64,000 bases of DNA from Mycolicibacterium cosmeticum (GTDB lineage Bacteria > Actinomycetota > Actinomycetes > Mycobacteriales > Mycobacteriaceae). The notes beneath the pieces were generated by a model, which saw nothing but the letters and a program-made list of their open reading frames with translations, did no database searches and had not been told where the DNA came from. The first letter of the stretch is position 1, and each line of letters opens with the position of its first letter. The stretch spans positions 124,001 through 188,000 of the forward strand of contig JACPVS010000014.1 of the NCBI GenBank assembly GCA_016197365.1, written 5' to 3'. A program made the position numbers and the translations under genes. Positions 1 through 9,641 of this stretch are shown one piece after another.

Positions 1-753
1 CAGATCGGCGCGCATCCCGTCCACGTCGAAGGCCGCGCAGAGGGCGGCAATCCGGCGTAACTCGTTGTCCGGCAACACCACATCGGCCAATGCGCTACGG
101 GCCACGGCGATCCGGGCCGCCAGATCCGCATCCGCTGCCGCGTAGCCGTCGGCGAAACCCGAAGGATCGGCCTCGTACGCCAGCCGCCGGCGGATCACCT
201 CGACACGCACGTCGACATCGCGGGACGCGGCCACGTCGACGGTGAGCCCGAACCGGTCCAGCAGCTGCGGGCGCAGTTCCCCCTCTTCGGGATTCATGGT
301 GCCCACCAGGACGAATCGGGCGTCGTGGCTGTGCGAGATGCCGTCGCGTTCGATGTGCACCCGGCCCATCGCCGCGGCGTCGAGCAGCACGTCGACCAGA
401 TGGTCGTGCAGCAGGTTGACCTCGTCGACGTACAGCACTCCGCCGTGGGCGCGCGCCAGCAGGCCCGGCTGGAAGGCCTGCTCACCGTCGCGCAGCACCC
501 GCTGCAGGTCCAGCGACCCGACCACGCGGTCCTCGGTGGCGCCGATGGGCAGTTCGACCAGGCGCGCCTCGTCGTCGACCTGGTTCAGCACGGTCGCCAA
601 GGCGCGCACCGCAGTCGATTTCGCGGTGCCCTTCTCGCCCCGGATCAGCACCCCGCCGATGTCGGGGCGCACCGCGCAGAGGATGAGTGCCAGGCGCAGC
701 CGGTCGTGGCCCACCAGTGCGCTGAACGGATAGGTCGCGGTGGTCGAACTCAC
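1..753 (-). CDS. Magnesium-chelatase-type AAA+ ATPase, N-terminal part (runs off window)
   Basis: This is the first 251 codons of a ChlI/BchI-like AAA+ ATPase; the rest lies beyond base 1. It starts at GTG 753 with [17 protein letters not shown] and has a Walker A motif GEKGTAKST near residue 40. The family inserts metal in tetrapyrroles or acts as a MoxR-like chaperone; mycobacteria make no chlorophyll, so the real substrate is unclear. Its start overlaps the stop of the upstream acetyltransferase in a GTGA, which implies translational coupling. By position it matches M. tuberculosis Rv2850c. The family call is firm and the function is not. Confidence 0.88.
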   Translation of the reverse strand, partial: MSSTTATYPFSALVGHDRLRLALILCAVRPDIGGVLIRGEKGTAKSTAVRALATVLNQVDDEARLVELPIGATEDRVVGSLDLQRVLRDGEQAFQPGLLARAHGGVLYVDEVNLLHDHLVDVLLDAAAMGRVHIERDGISHSHDARFVLVGTMNPEEGELRPQLLDRFGLTVDVAASRDVDVRVEVIRRRLAYEADPSGFADGYAAADADLAARIAVARSALADVVLPDNELRRIAALCAAFDVDGMRADL

Positions 754-1214
754 GAGAGCTGCCCCGATCCAGGCCTGACCATGGGCACGTGCGGGATACC
801 GTCCTCCAGGAATTCGTCTCCGTCGCGGACGAATCCGTGCGCGCCGTACATGTCGTGCAGGTAGGTCTGGGCGTCGATCCGGCAGGGGTAGTTGCCGACC
901 TCGGCGAGCGCGGCCTGCATCAGCCGGGCGGTGTGCCCGTTCCCGCGCGCCGGGCGTTTGGTGCAGACCCGCCCGATCCGGAAAACCTTCTCCCCGCGCG
1001 GGTGCTCCTCCATCAGACGCAGCGTCGAAATGACTTGTCCGTCATCACTTTCCAGCCAGAAGTGGCGCGTCTCGGCGAGCAGGTCACGGCCGTCGAGCTC
1101 CGGATAGGGGCAGGCCTGTTCCACGACGAACACCTCGACCCGGAGCTTGAGCAACTCGTACAGGGTGGCGGCATCGAGGTCCTGGGCCCAGCTTCGGCGC
1201 AAGGCGACCGTCAT
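750..1214 (-). CDS. GNAT-family N-acetyltransferase (ElaA-like)
   Basis: A 154-residue single-domain GNAT protein. The acetyl-CoA loop is visible as [21 protein letters not shown], where the usual R/Q-x-x-G-x-G/A is modified to RPARGNG. The start of the domain ([14 protein letters not shown]) and the C-terminal [21 protein letters not shown] are typical of the ElaA subgroup, whose substrates are unknown. It lies 13 bases after mqo and overlaps the Mg-chelatase gene by 4 bases, so the three genes probably share a transcript. It is the positional match of Rv2851c. Confidence 0.85.
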   Translation of the reverse strand: MTVALRRSWAQDLDAATLYELLKLRVEVFVVEQACPYPELDGRDLLAETRHFWLESDDGQVISTLRLMEEHPRGEKVFRIGRVCTKRPARGNGHTARLMQAALAEVGNYPCRIDAQTYLHDMYGAHGFVRDGDEFLEDGIPHVPMVRPGSGQLS

Positions 1215-1227
1215 CGGCGCACCGCCG

Positions 1228-2739
1228 TCATACGACTGCGGGCGTATCGAGTTGCAGCACCTTGGTCCCGTGATCCCACACCTCGCGGAACAGGCCCGGC
1301 TCCCCGGACAGCTTGCTGCCCAGCGACGGCACCATCTCCTTGAGCTTGGGCTGCCACGACGAATACCGGTCGGGGAAGCACCGTTCCATCACGTCGAACA
1401 TGGCGGGCACCGCCGTGGAGGCGCCCGGCGAGGCGCCCAGCAGACCGGCGATGGATCCGTCGGCGGCCGAGAGCACCGTGGTGCCGAACTCCAGCACACC
1501 GCCGGCGCCCTTCTTCCGGATGACCTGGACGCGCTGCCCGGCGATGGCGAGGTCCCAGTCGGAATCGCGTGCGCTGGGCGCGAATTCCCGCAGATCGTTC
1601 ACGCGGTCGGCCTCGCTCAGGGCGAGCTGGCCGACCAGGTACTTCACCAGGCTCATCTCGGTCAGCCCGACCCCGAGCATCGAGCCGAGGTTGTTCGGCT
1701 TGACCGAGAGGGGCAGGTCGGTGAACTTGCCCTGCTTGAGGAACTTCGGCGTCCAGCCCGCGAACGGACCGAACAGCAGGTAGGACCTACCGTTGATGAC
1801 GCGGGTGTCCAGGTGCGGCACCGACATCGGCGGGGCACCCAGCGGCGGGGCACCGTAAACCTTCGCCTGGTGCGCGGCCGCCAGCTCGGGGTTGTCGGTG
1901 CGCAGCCACTGGCCGCCGACCGGGAAGCCGCCGAAGCCCTTGGCCTCCTGGATGCCCGACTTCTGCAGCAGCGACAACGCGCCGCCGCCTGCACCGACGA
2001 AGACGAATTTGGCGTTGGTCTTGTACTTCTCGCGGGTGCGCCGGTTGACATAGCTGACGGTCCAGGTGCCGTCGGATTCCTTGCTCAGGTTGCGTACCTC
2101 GTGCCCGAACAGGGTGTCCATGCCCTGACCGGCGGTGTAACCGATCAGCTGACGGGACAGCGACCCGAAGTCGACGTCGGTGCCGGACTGGGTCCAGTTC
2201 AGCGCGACGGGCTCGGAGAAGTCGCGCTTGGCGGCCATCAGCGGCAACCGGCGGGCGAATTCGTCGGCGTCGTCGATGAACTCCATCGAGGCGAACAGCG
2301 GATTGCCGACCAGCGCTGCGTGGCGGGCCTTCAGGTAGCCGACATGCTCGGCGCCGTGCACGAAACTGACGTGCGGGATCGGGTTGAGGAAGTTGCGGAC
2401 GTCGGGCAGCACACCGTTCTCCACGGCGTAGGCCCAGAACTGCCGGGACACCTGGAACTGCTCATTGACGTTGACGGCCTTGGCGATGTCGATGGTGCCG
2501 TCGGCGTTCTGCGGGGTGTAGTTCAGCTCGCAGAGCGCCGAGTGCCCGGTACCGGCGTTGTTCCACGGATCACTGCTCTCGGCAGCCGCGCCGTCGAGGC
2601 GCTCGATCAGCGTGATCGACCAGTTCGGCTCGACCAGACGCAGCAGCGCACCGAGGGTGGCGCTCATGATCCCGGCGCCGATGAGTACGACGTCGGTCTT
2701 GGCAGGCTTGGGGTCAGACACCGTTGGCTGGTCCTTCAT
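1228..2739 (-). CDS. mqo: Malate:quinone oxidoreductase
   Basis: A 503-residue FAD-dependent membrane-associated enzyme that oxidises malate to oxaloacetate and passes electrons to the quinone pool. The N-terminus carries the FAD-binding motif [14 protein letters not shown]. Family landmarks follow, such as [39 protein letters not shown] and the C-terminal [16 protein letters not shown] chose the ATG at 2739 because the family begins a few residues before the FAD motif; an open frame extends far upstream but does not look coding. Length fits the family (about 490-500). Positional match of Rv2852. Confidence 0.96.
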   Translation of the reverse strand: MKDQPTVSDPKPAKTDVVLIGAGIMSATLGALLRLVEPNWSITLIERLDGAAAESSDPWNNAGTGHSALCELNYTPQNADGTIDIAKAVNVNEQFQVSRQFWAYAVENGVLPDVRNFLNPIPHVSFVHGAEHVGYLKARHAALVGNPLFASMEFIDDADEFARRLPLMAAKRDFSEPVALNWTQSGTDVDFGSLSRQLIGYTAGQGMDTLFGHEVRNLSKESDGTWTVSYVNRRTREKYKTNAKFVFVGAGGGALSLLQKSGIQEAKGFGGFPVGGQWLRTDNPELAAAHQAKVYGAPPLGAPPMSVPHLDTRVINGRSYLLFGPFAGWTPKFLKQGKFTDLPLSVKPNNLGSMLGVGLTEMSLVKYLVGQLALSEADRVNDLREFAPSARDSDWDLAIAGQRVQVIRKKGAGGVLEFGTTVLSAADGSIAGLLGASPGASTAVPAMFDVMERCFPDRYSSWQPKLKEMVPSLGSKLSGEPGLFREVWDHGTKVLQLDTPAVV

Positions 2740-2883
2740 ATCGCAGGTCCGCCGCAGGTGGTACACGACGGTTCTTGTGCTTCTCAGGTTATCGTGACGC
2801 GTCCGCCGGGTAACGCGCTGTGCCGGGTGCTTTCGGTCACCACGGCTGCCCCCGGACCGCAACCGTGCCGATAGGGTGAACCC

Positions 2884-3915
2884 GTGACGGCATCGCAGGG
2901 CCATTCGCAGGTGCAATGGGAGCCCGACGTCCTGCCCGGCTACCGGGCGCTCACCCTCCCGTTGGGCGCGGACCCGGACGGCGAGGGCTACCTGGTCGCC
3001 ACTCTGGTGCACCGCGAGCAGGGCAGCGCCCTGCCCCGCGCCGTGCTGGTGGTGCACGGATTCACCGACTACTTCTTTCACACCGAACTGGCCGATCGGT
3101 TCGCGGCCCGGGGATACGCCGTCTACGCCCTGGACCTGCCCAAATGCGGGCGCTCGTGGCGCGAAGGGCAAACCCCGCACTTCACCACGGACCTGCGCCG
3201 CTACGACGCCGCCCTGCAGGCCGCCCTCGAGCGCGTCGAGGAGCCCGAGGTGCTGGTCTACGGGCACTCGGCGGGCGGGCTCGTCGTGACGCTGTGGCTG
3301 GATCGACTGCGCCGTCGCTGCGCGACCGGGCGGATCACCGGCCTGGTGCTCAACAGCCCGTGGTTCGACCTGCACGGACCGGCGATCCTGCGCAGCGCAC
3401 CGACCTCGGCCGCCCTGATCGCGCTGGCCCGGTTCCGCAAGATGAAGGTCATCCGCCGCCCGGTGCCCGAGGGCGGCTACGGCAGCACCCTGCATCGCGA
3501 CTATTCAGGCGAGTTCGAGTACGACCTGCAGTGGAAACCGCTGGGCGGATTCCCGGTGACGTTCGGCTGGATCAATGCGATCCGGCGGGCGCAGGCCCGC
3601 CTGCACCGCGGCCTGGACGTCGGGGTGCCGTCGCTCATCCTGCGGTCAGGTCACAGCGTCCCGGAATCCCAGGACCCCGACTCGATCCAGCGCGGTGACG
3701 CGGTGCTCGACGTCACCCAGATCGCCCGCTGGGCCGGTTGCGTCGGCAACCGCACCACGATGGTGCCGATCACCGACGCCAAGCACGATGTGTTCCTGTC
3801 CCTGGCCGACCCGCGGGCGGCCGCCTACACCGAGCTCGACGCTTGGCTGGATTGGCATCAGAGTCATCAGCGCGACCAATCCAATTCCTCCACAACACAA
3901 TCCGGACAGGGCTAG
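2884..3915 (+). CDS. Alpha/beta hydrolase (serine aminopeptidase/lysophospholipase-like)
   Basis: A 343-residue hydrolase read from GTG 2884. It has the oxyanion-region motif [11 protein letters not shown] near residue 58 and the nucleophile elbow GHSAGG near residue 124 (catalytic Ser). A C-terminal [11 protein letters not shown] supplies the likely catalytic His. No signal peptide is seen, so it is probably cytoplasmic. The fold suggests an esterase, monoacylglycerol lipase or lysophospholipase, but the substrate cannot be read from sequence. It lies 5 bases before mtr on the same strand, matching the Rv2854-Rv2855 pair, so the two are probably cotranscribed. It is divergent from mqo across a 144-base gap. 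Confidence 0.85.
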   Translation: MTASQGHSQVQWEPDVLPGYRALTLPLGADPDGEGYLVATLVHREQGSALPRAVLVVHGFTDYFFHTELADRFAARGYAVYALDLPKCGRSWREGQTPHFTTDLRRYDAALQAALERVEEPEVLVYGHSAGGLVVTLWLDRLRRRCATGRITGLVLNSPWFDLHGPAILRSAPTSAALIALARFRKMKVIRRPVPEGGYGSTLHRDYSGEFEYDLQWKPLGGFPVTFGWINAIRRAQARLHRGLDVGVPSLILRSGHSVPESQDPDSIQRGDAVLDVTQIARWAGCVGNRTTMVPITDAKHDVFLSLADPRAAAYTELDAWLDWHQSHQRDQSNSSTTQSGQG

Positions 3916-3920
3916 AACGC

Positions 3921-5309
3921 GTGCAGCATTACGACCTGACGATCATCGGCAGCGGCTCGGGCAACAGCATCCCCGACAGCGGCTACGACCCGCGGTACGG
4001 CGACATGCGTATCGCCCTCTGTGAGCAGGGCACCTTCGGGGGCACCTGCCTCAACGTCGGGTGCATCCCGACGAAGATGTTCGTCTACGCCGCGGAGGTC
4101 GCCCACACCATCCGCGACTCGGCGCGGTTCGGCATCGACGCCCACATCGACGGGGTGCGCTGGCCCGACATCGTCGACCGCGTGTTCGGCCGCATCGACC
4201 CGATCGCCGCCGGCGGCGAGTCCTACAAGCGCGGCCTGCCCAACATCGACGTCTACGGCCACCACACCCGGTTCACCGGCAGTCAGGATGGCCGCTACCT
4301 GTTGCGCACCGACGCCGGCGACGAGTTCAGCTCCGACCGGGTGGTGATCGCCGCGGGCTCGCGTGCCTCGGTGCCGCCGGCGATCGACGACTGCGGTGTG
4401 GCGTATCACACCAGCGACACCATCATGCGGATCAAGGAACTACCCGAGCATCTGGTCATCGTCGGCGGTGGTTTCGTGGCCGCCGAGTTCGCGCACGTGT
4501 TCTCCGCGCTGGGGGTGCGGGTGACCGTCGTGGTGCGCGGGCCGGGTCTGCTCACCCACTGCGACGAGACGATCTGCCACCGCTTCACCGATCTGGCCAC
4601 CGCGAAATGGGATCTGCGCACCCACGTCAACGTCACCGGGTCCCGGACCGAGGCCGGCCGCACCGTGCTGGAGCTCGACGACGGAACCGAGATCGACACC
4701 GATGTCCTGCTGGTGGCCACGGGCCGGGTGCCCAACGGCGACCAACTGGACGCCGAGAAGGCCGGGGTGACCGTCGAGGACGGCAGCGTCGCCGTCGACG
4801 AATACCAGCGCACCACGGCGCGTGGCATTTTCGCGCTCGGCGATGTGTCCTCGGACTACCAGCTCAAGCATGTGGCCAACCACGAGATGCGGGTGGTGCG
4901 GCACAACCTGCTGTTGGACTGGGACGACACGGCGGCGATGGTGGCCAGCGATCACCGGTTCGTGCCCTCCGCCGTGTTCACCGACCCGCAGCTGGCAATG
5001 GTGGGTCTCACCGAAGCCGAGGCCCGGGAGGCCGGCCACGACATCGTGGTGAAGGTGCAGGAGTACGGGGACACCGCCTACGGCTGGGCGATGGAGGACA
5101 CCACCGGCGTAGTGAAGCTGATCGGTCAGCGGGGCACCGGCCGGATCCTGGGGGCACACGTCATGGGCCATCAGGCGTCGTCGATCATCCAGCCGCTGAT
5201 CCAGGCGATGAGCCTGGGACAGACCGCCAAAGCGATTGCCAACGGCCAGTATTGGATTCATCCCGCGCTGCCCGAGGTGATCGAGAACGCGCTGCTCGGC
5301 CTGCTGTAG
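3921..5309 (+). CDS. mtr: Mycothione reductase
   Basis: A 462-residue class I pyridine nucleotide-disulfide oxidoreductase that uses NADPH to reduce mycothione (oxidised mycothiol). It has an FAD motif GSGSGNS at residues 10-16, redox-active cysteines 43 and 48 in GGTCLNVGCIPTK, an NADPH-binding GGGFVAAEFAHVF, and the C-terminal dimer motif HPALPEVIENAL with the catalytic His-Glu pair. I start at GTG 3921, placing the FAD motif at the usual distance from the N-terminus; a longer open frame runs upstream into the hydrolase gene. Presence of mtr fits an actinobacterium that makes mycothiol. Confidence 0.96.
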   Translation: MQHYDLTIIGSGSGNSIPDSGYDPRYGDMRIALCEQGTFGGTCLNVGCIPTKMFVYAAEVAHTIRDSARFGIDAHIDGVRWPDIVDRVFGRIDPIAAGGESYKRGLPNIDVYGHHTRFTGSQDGRYLLRTDAGDEFSSDRVVIAAGSRASVPPAIDDCGVAYHTSDTIMRIKELPEHLVIVGGGFVAAEFAHVFSALGVRVTVVVRGPGLLTHCDETICHRFTDLATAKWDLRTHVNVTGSRTEAGRTVLELDDGTEIDTDVLLVATGRVPNGDQLDAEKAGVTVEDGSVAVDEYQRTTARGIFALGDVSSDYQLKHVANHEMRVVRHNLLLDWDDTAAMVASDHRFVPSAVFTDPQLAMVGLTEAEAREAGHDIVVKVQEYGDTAYGWAMEDTTGVVKLIGQRGTGRILGAHVMGHQASSIIQPLIQAMSLGQTAKAIANGQYWIHPALPEVIENALLGLL

Positions 5310-5310
5310 T

Positions 5311-6381
5311 TCAGCCCGCCGGGGTGGCGTCCCAGCGTTCCTCGATCCGGCCGAATCGCCAGATGCCGAGCGCGATCAGCCAGGTCACCACGAACATGCC
5401 GGCGATGGCGAAGCCGACGAACTCCAGGTCGGCCGAGCCGATCACGCTCAGCGGCCCCGAGGTGATGCCCAACCGATCCACCAGCAGACCGGTCAGCACG
5501 ATCACCCCGACGGCCAGCGCGACGAGCACCGACAAGACGGTGACGGTCAGGTTGTAGTAGACCTTGCGGATCGGCTTCAGGAACGCCCAACCGTAGGCAC
5601 GGGCCATGAAGATGCCGTCCAGGCTGTCGAACAGACTCATCCCCGCGGCGAACAACACCGGCAGCACCAGCACGGCGTACCAGGGCAGCGTGAACGCCGC
5701 CGTGCCCGCGGCCAGGATCAGCAACGCCACCTGGGAGGCGGTGTCGAAACCCAGGCCCATCAGGAACCCGACCGGGTACAGATGCCAGGGCCTGTCGACG
5801 CGGTGCATCACCCGGCTCACCAACCGGGCCAGCAGGCCGCGGTGGTGCAGCCGGCGTTCCAGTTCCGCTTCGTCGAATTCCCCACGGCGCATGGACCGGA
5901 ACACCTTGGCGATGCCGACCGCGGCGAACAGATTGCTCAGCCCGATCAGCAGCAGGAACGTACCCGCGACCACGGAGCCGATCAGGCCCAGCGTCTGCAG
6001 CATCGGCGAACCGTCGTCCTGGACCGGGCCTGCGACGGCGCGCACGCCGAGCGCCAGTAGCAGCGCCAGCCCGAACACCACACTGGAATGCCCGAGGGAG
6101 AACCAGAATCCCGCCGACAACGACCGGGTGCCCTCGCCCACCAGCTTGCGAGTGGTGTTGTCCACGACGGCGATGTGGTCGGCGTCGAAGGCATGCCGGG
6201 CGCCGAGCAGGTACGCGGTGACCCCGAGTCCGACCCCGAACACACCGGCCGACCCGAGCGTGATGTGTTGCGGGGCCACCCCGAAAATCAAGACGCCCCA
6301 ACCGAAGACGTGCAGCGCGAGGACGAATCCGCCGATCGCCGCGATGGACATCCAGTCGGCGCGGTCGAAACGGGATGCCAT
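5311..6381 (-). CDS. nicT: High-affinity nickel/cobalt transporter (NiCoT family)
   Basis: A 356-residue polytopic membrane protein with the NiCoT signature RHAFDADHIAVVDN at residues 62-75 and the second signature LGFDTASQVALL. It should import Ni2+ (and perhaps Co2+) for urease, hydrogenase or cobalamin enzymes. I prefer ATG 6381 over GTG 6417, because a palindrome at 6408-6427 lies just upstream and would fall across the N-terminus if the longer form were used. It is downstream of an ArsR-type regulator on the same strand and converges on mtr with a 1-base gap. Positional match of Rv2856. Confidence 0.94.
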   Translation of the reverse strand: MASRFDRADWMSIAAIGGFVLALHVFGWGVLIFGVAPQHITLGSAGVFGVGLGVTAYLLGARHAFDADHIAVVDNTTRKLVGEGTRSLSAGFWFSLGHSSVVFGLALLLALGVRAVAGPVQDDGSPMLQTLGLIGSVVAGTFLLLIGLSNLFAAVGIAKVFRSMRRGEFDEAELERRLHHRGLLARLVSRVMHRVDRPWHLYPVGFLMGLGFDTASQVALLILAAGTAAFTLPWYAVLVLPVLFAAGMSLFDSLDGIFMARAYGWAFLKPIRKVYYNLTVTVLSVLVALAVGVIVLTGLLVDRLGITSGPLSVIGSADLEFVGFAIAGMFVVTWLIALGIWRFGRIEERWDATPAG

Positions 6382-6405
6382 CAACGCAGCGTAGGGCGCG
6401 ACGTT

Positions 6406-6427
6406 ATATCTGTCCACCTGAACAGAT
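6406..6427. promoter_or_regulatory. Inverted repeat, likely ArsR-type operator of nicT
   Basis: Between the stop of the ArsR-type gene and the preferred nicT start lies ATCTGT-N8-ACAGAT, a perfect 6-base inverted repeat in an AT-rich patch. SmtB/ArsR repressors typically bind such imperfect palindromes over the promoter. A -10-like TATAAC is readable on the minus strand within the same patch. The repeat is seen directly; its role as a metal-responsive operator is inferred from the neighbours. Confidence 0.5.
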
Positions 6428-6429
6428 GA

Positions 6430-6726
6430 TCAGCCGTGCCTGGCGCCGATCCAGTGCAGCAGGTCGTGCACCACCTCGTCGTCGAGCCGGTAGGTGGCCA
6501 GCCGCCCGACCCTGGTGCTGGTCACCCAGCCCTGATCGCGGAGCACTCGAAGTGCTTGGGACACCGCATTTTCCGAACGCCCGAGCACGGCGGCGAGATC
6601 TCCGACACAGATGCCGGGCGTCCGGTGCAGGGACAGCAGGATCTCCAGGCGGTGCGGGTCGGACAGCAGATCGAATCGCCGGGCCCAGCCACCCGTGTCG
6701 ACATGGGGATCTGCAGGTCCGGCCAT
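6430..6726 (-). CDS. ArsR/SmtB-family transcriptional regulator
   Basis: A 98-residue winged-helix protein. The DNA-binding helices are visible in DLLSDPHRLEILLSLHRTPG, VGDLAAVLGRSENAVSQALRVLRDQGWV and the wing VGRLATYRLDDE. Histidines and aspartates in the C-terminal helix (DDEVVHDLLHWIGARH) could form a metal site like the alpha5 sites of NmtR-type Ni/Co sensors. It lies directly upstream of nicT and 20 bases after a GntR gene. I infer that it represses nicT when nickel or cobalt is plentiful. Metal specificity cannot be decided from sequence. Confidence 0.88.
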   Translation of the reverse strand: MAGPADPHVDTGGWARRFDLLSDPHRLEILLSLHRTPGICVGDLAAVLGRSENAVSQALRVLRDQGWVTSTRVGRLATYRLDDEVVHDLLHWIGARHG

Positions 6727-6746
6727 CTGCCAGATTCTAGTGACGT

Positions 6747-7478
6747 CTAGTCCAGGAAGCCGTGCAGCAGCGCGGTGGAACCGGCTATGTGGGCGGCCAT
6801 CGCCACGGCGGCACCGTTGGCGTCGCCCGCGAGGATTGCCATCACGATGGCCTCGTGTTGCTCATCGGAGTGCGCGATGTTGCGGGACAGCAGCGGGATC
6901 TGGTCCAGCAGGGCGTTGATCCGCATCCGGTTCTGGGCCACCAGGGGCACCAGCGACGGCGACCCGGCGGCCTCGGCGATGGCCAGATGCAGCCGCGAGT
7001 CCAACCGCCGGTAGTCGTCGGGGTCGGCGCCGCGGACATCGCCGAGACGCGACCAGAGTCGCTCCCGGTCGGCGGCGGTCAGGCTGCGCCCGGCCGCCAT
7101 CCGGGCCGCACCGACCTCGAGGATCTCGCGCAGCCGCACCGCGTCGTCGATCTCCTCGCGGGTCAGCCCGTCGCCGCTGGCCGGCAACACCGGCACCTCG
7201 GTGGCCAGAAAGGTGCCGCCGTAGCGACCGCGTTTGGACACCAGGTACCCGGCGTCGGCCAGGGACTTGATGGCTTCGCGGACGGTGTCGCGGCTCACGC
7301 CGAGCCGGGTGGCCAGTTCCCGTTCGGGCGGTAGGGATTCCCCGGGTGCGAGCACGCCGAGCCGGATGGTCTCCAAGAGTCGCCCGACGGTGTCCTCGAA
7401 CGCGTTGCCGAGCCGCACCGGGCGCAGCAGAGCCGCACTCGCCGGCAGTGGATCGGGTAGCCGATCGGACTCGGACAT
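6747..7478 (-). CDS. GntR-family regulator, FadR/FCD subfamily
   Basis: A 243-residue regulator with an N-terminal winged helix (GESLPPERELATRLGVSRDTVREAIKSL, roughly residues 46-75) and an all-helical FCD ligand domain (roughly residues 100-235). It is the last gene of a same-strand run with glnA4, a C26 amidotransferase, aldC and an SDR; the gap to the SDR is 24 bases. The context suggests local control of this predicted amine-utilisation operon, with a gamma-glutamyl amide, an aldehyde or the product acid as possible effector. I do not recall a regulator at this place in M. tuberculosis. Confidence 0.88.
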   Translation of the reverse strand: MSESDRLPDPLPASAALLRPVRLGNAFEDTVGRLLETIRLGVLAPGESLPPERELATRLGVSRDTVREAIKSLADAGYLVSKRGRYGGTFLATEVPVLPASGDGLTREEIDDAVRLREILEVGAARMAAGRSLTAADRERLWSRLGDVRGADPDDYRRLDSRLHLAIAEAAGSPSLVPLVAQNRMRINALLDQIPLLSRNIAHSDEQHEAIVMAILAGDANGAAVAMAAHIAGSTALLHGFLD

Positions 7479-7502
7479 GCGACAGAACCTACTGTTCCCG
7501 GC

Positions 7503-8276
7503 TCACAGCGGAGTCACGTAGTGGCCGCTGATGCCGCCGTCGACCAGGAATGTCGAGCCGGTGATGAACGACGCGTCATCGCTGGCGAGGAACGCCACCG
7601 CGGCGGCCAGCTCCTCGGGTTCGGCGAATCGGCCCACCGGCACGTGCACCAGCCGGCGGGCGGCCCGCTCGGGGTCCTTGGCGAACAACTCCTGCAGCAG
7701 CGGCGTGTTCACCGGACCGGGGCACAGGGCGTTGACCCGAATGCCCTGACGGGCGAACTGGACGCCGAGTTCACGCGACATGGCCAGCACGCCGCCCTTG
7801 GACGCGGTGTAGGAGATCTGCGAGGTGGCCGAACCCATCACCGCGACGAACGATGCGGTGTTGATGATCGAGCCCTTCTGCGCGGGCACCATGTGCCGCA
7901 GCGCGGCCCGGCAGCACAGGTACACGCTCTTGAGGTTGATGTCTTGCACGCGTTGCCAGGCCGGCAGTTCGGTGTTCTCGATCAGGTCGTCGTCGGGCGG
8001 GCTGATCCCGGCGTTGTTGAAGGCGATGTCGAGTCCCCCGTGCGTCTCGACGGTGGTGGTGAAGAGGTGGTCGACCGCATCCTCGTCGGAGACGTCGACC
8101 TGCACGAAGGTGACGTTGAGCTCATCCGCGACGGCCTGGCCGGCGACGGGGTCGACATCGCCGATGACAACGATGGCGCCCTCGGCCTGCATGCGTTTGG
8201 CCGTTGCCAGCCCGATGCCGCTGGCGCCACCGGTGATGACGGCGACCTTGTCCTTCAGTCGCTGGGTCAGATCCAT
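7503..8276 (-). CDS. Short-chain dehydrogenase/reductase (Rv2857c-like)
   Basis: A 257-residue classical SDR. The cofactor motif TGGASGIG is at residues 15-22, the structural NNAG at 87-90, the catalytic Ser near 142 and Tyr156/Lys160 in YTASK. An acidic residue after strand beta2 (VIGDVD) favours NAD over NADP. The start codon immediately follows the aldC stop on the opposite reading order (gene start 8276, aldC stop 8277), so the two are tightly coupled. Its reaction within the amine operon is not known; oxidation of a hydroxy intermediate is possible. Confidence 0.9.
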   Translation of the reverse strand: MDLTQRLKDKVAVITGGASGIGLATAKRMQAEGAIVVIGDVDPVAGQAVADELNVTFVQVDVSDEDAVDHLFTTTVETHGGLDIAFNNAGISPPDDDLIENTELPAWQRVQDINLKSVYLCCRAALRHMVPAQKGSIINTASFVAVMGSATSQISYTASKGGVLAMSRELGVQFARQGIRVNALCPGPVNTPLLQELFAKDPERAARRLVHVPVGRFAEPEELAAAVAFLASDDASFITGSTFLVDGGISGHYVTPL

Positions 8277-9641
8277 CTAGAGCTCCTCTACTGCGAAAAA
8301 GACGTTCTTGGTCTCCGTGAACGACAGGGGTGCGTCGGGGCCGAGTTCGCGGCCCAGGCCGGATTGCTTGAAGCCACCGAACGGGGTGGTGTAACGCACC
8401 GACGAATGCGAGTTCACGCTGAGGTTGCCGGCTTCCACCGCGCGCGAGACCCGCAGTGCGCGTGAGACATTGTCGGTCCAGATGGACCCGGACAGTCCAT
8501 AGGACGTGGCGTTGGCCAGCGCGACGGCATCGGCCTCGTCCTCGAACGGCAGCACCGCCACGACGGGCCCGAAGATCTCCTCGGTGACGGCCCGGTCGGT
8601 GCGTCCCGGGGTGAGCACCGTCGGCGCGAACCAGTACCCGGGCCCCGTCGGCGCCGATCCCCGGAACGCCACCGGCGCGTCATCGGGTACATAGGCGGCC
8701 ACCGATTCCCAGTGCGGTTTGGACACCAGCGGTCCCATCTCGGTGTCACGGGCGGTCGGGTCGCCGACCACCACACCTTTGACCGCGGGTTCCAGCAGTT
8801 CCATGAACCGGTCATAGACGGTGCGCTGCACCAGGATCCGGCTGCGGGCACAGCAGTCCTGACCGGCGTTGTCGAACACACCGTACGGCGCGGTCGCGGC
8901 GGCCCGCTCCAGGTCGCAGTCGTCGAAGACGATGTTGGCACTCTTGCCGCCCAATTCAAGGGTGACGCGTTTGACCTGCGCGGCCGCTCCCGCCATCACC
9001 CGGGTGCCGACGCGGGTGGAGCCGGTGAACACCACCTTGCGCACATCGGGATGGGTGACGAAGCGCTCGCCGACCACCGCACCCGCGCCGGGCAGCACCT
9101 GGAACAGGTCCGGGTCCAGGCCGGCCTCGACCGCCAACTGGCCCAGCCGGATCGACGTCAGCGGCGTCCATTCGGCGGGCTTGAGCAGCACGGCATTCCC
9201 CGCGGCCAGGGCCGGGGCGAACCCCCAGGCCGCGATGGTCATCGGAAAATTCCACGGGGTGATCACACCGATCACCCCGAGGGGCTCGTGGAAGGTCACA
9301 TCGAGGCCACCGGCCACCGGAATCTGCTTGCCGCTCAACCGCTCCGGGCTGGCCGCGTAGTAGGTCAGCACGTCACGCACGTGGCCGGCCTCCCATTCGG
9401 CCTGCGCGACGGGATGCCCGGAGTTGGCCACCTCGAGCGCCGCGAGCTCACCGATGTGGGCATCCACGGTCGCCGCGAAAGCCCGCAGCCCCGCGGCCCG
9501 TTCGGCGGGCGCCAGCCGCGCCCAGCGGCGCTGGGCGGCCACCGCGCGCGCCACCGCGTCGTCGACGGCGGCCTCGTCGAGCAGCTCGACAGTGCGCAGC
9601 ACCTCCTCGGTGGCCGGGTTGATGACCTGGGTCGCGCTCAT
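8277..9641 (-). CDS. aldC: NAD-dependent aldehyde dehydrogenase
   Basis: A 454-residue ALDH-superfamily enzyme. It shows the NAD-binding region ITPWNFPM (127-134), catalytic Glu229 in ELGGKSANIV and catalytic Cys263 in GQDCC. The length equals the M. tuberculosis AldC (Rv2858c). ATG 9641 overlaps the stop of the upstream amidotransferase by 4 bases. In a gamma-glutamylation pathway an enzyme of this type oxidises gamma-glutamyl-aminoaldehyde to the acid, as PuuC does in Escherichia coli. That role is inferred from neighbours; the enzyme class is certain. Confidence 0.93.
   Translation of the reverse strand: MSATQVINPATEEVLRTVELLDEAAVDDAVARAVAAQRRWARLAPAERAAGLRAFAATVDAHIGELAALEVANSGHPVAQAEWEAGHVRDVLTYYAASPERLSGKQIPVAGGLDVTFHEPLGVIGVITPWNFPMTIAAWGFAPALAAGNAVLLKPAEWTPLTSIRLGQLAVEAGLDPDLFQVLPGAGAVVGERFVTHPDVRKVVFTGSTRVGTRVMAGAAAQVKRVTLELGGKSANIVFDDCDLERAAATAPYGVFDNAGQDCCARSRILVQRTVYDRFMELLEPAVKGVVVGDPTARDTEMGPLVSKPHWESVAAYVPDDAPVAFRGSAPTGPGYWFAPTVLTPGRTDRAVTEEIFGPVVAVLPFEDEADAVALANATSYGLSGSIWTDNVSRALRVSRAVEAGNLSVNSHSSVRYTTPFGGFKQSGLGRELGPDAPLSFTETKNVFFAVEEL

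Noticed and set aside
1147..2874. 575-codon open frame on the plus strand opposite mqo
   Set aside because: It is antisense to a complete, recognisable mqo. Its translation is rich in Arg, Gly, His and Val from GC-biased third positions and shows no family motif.
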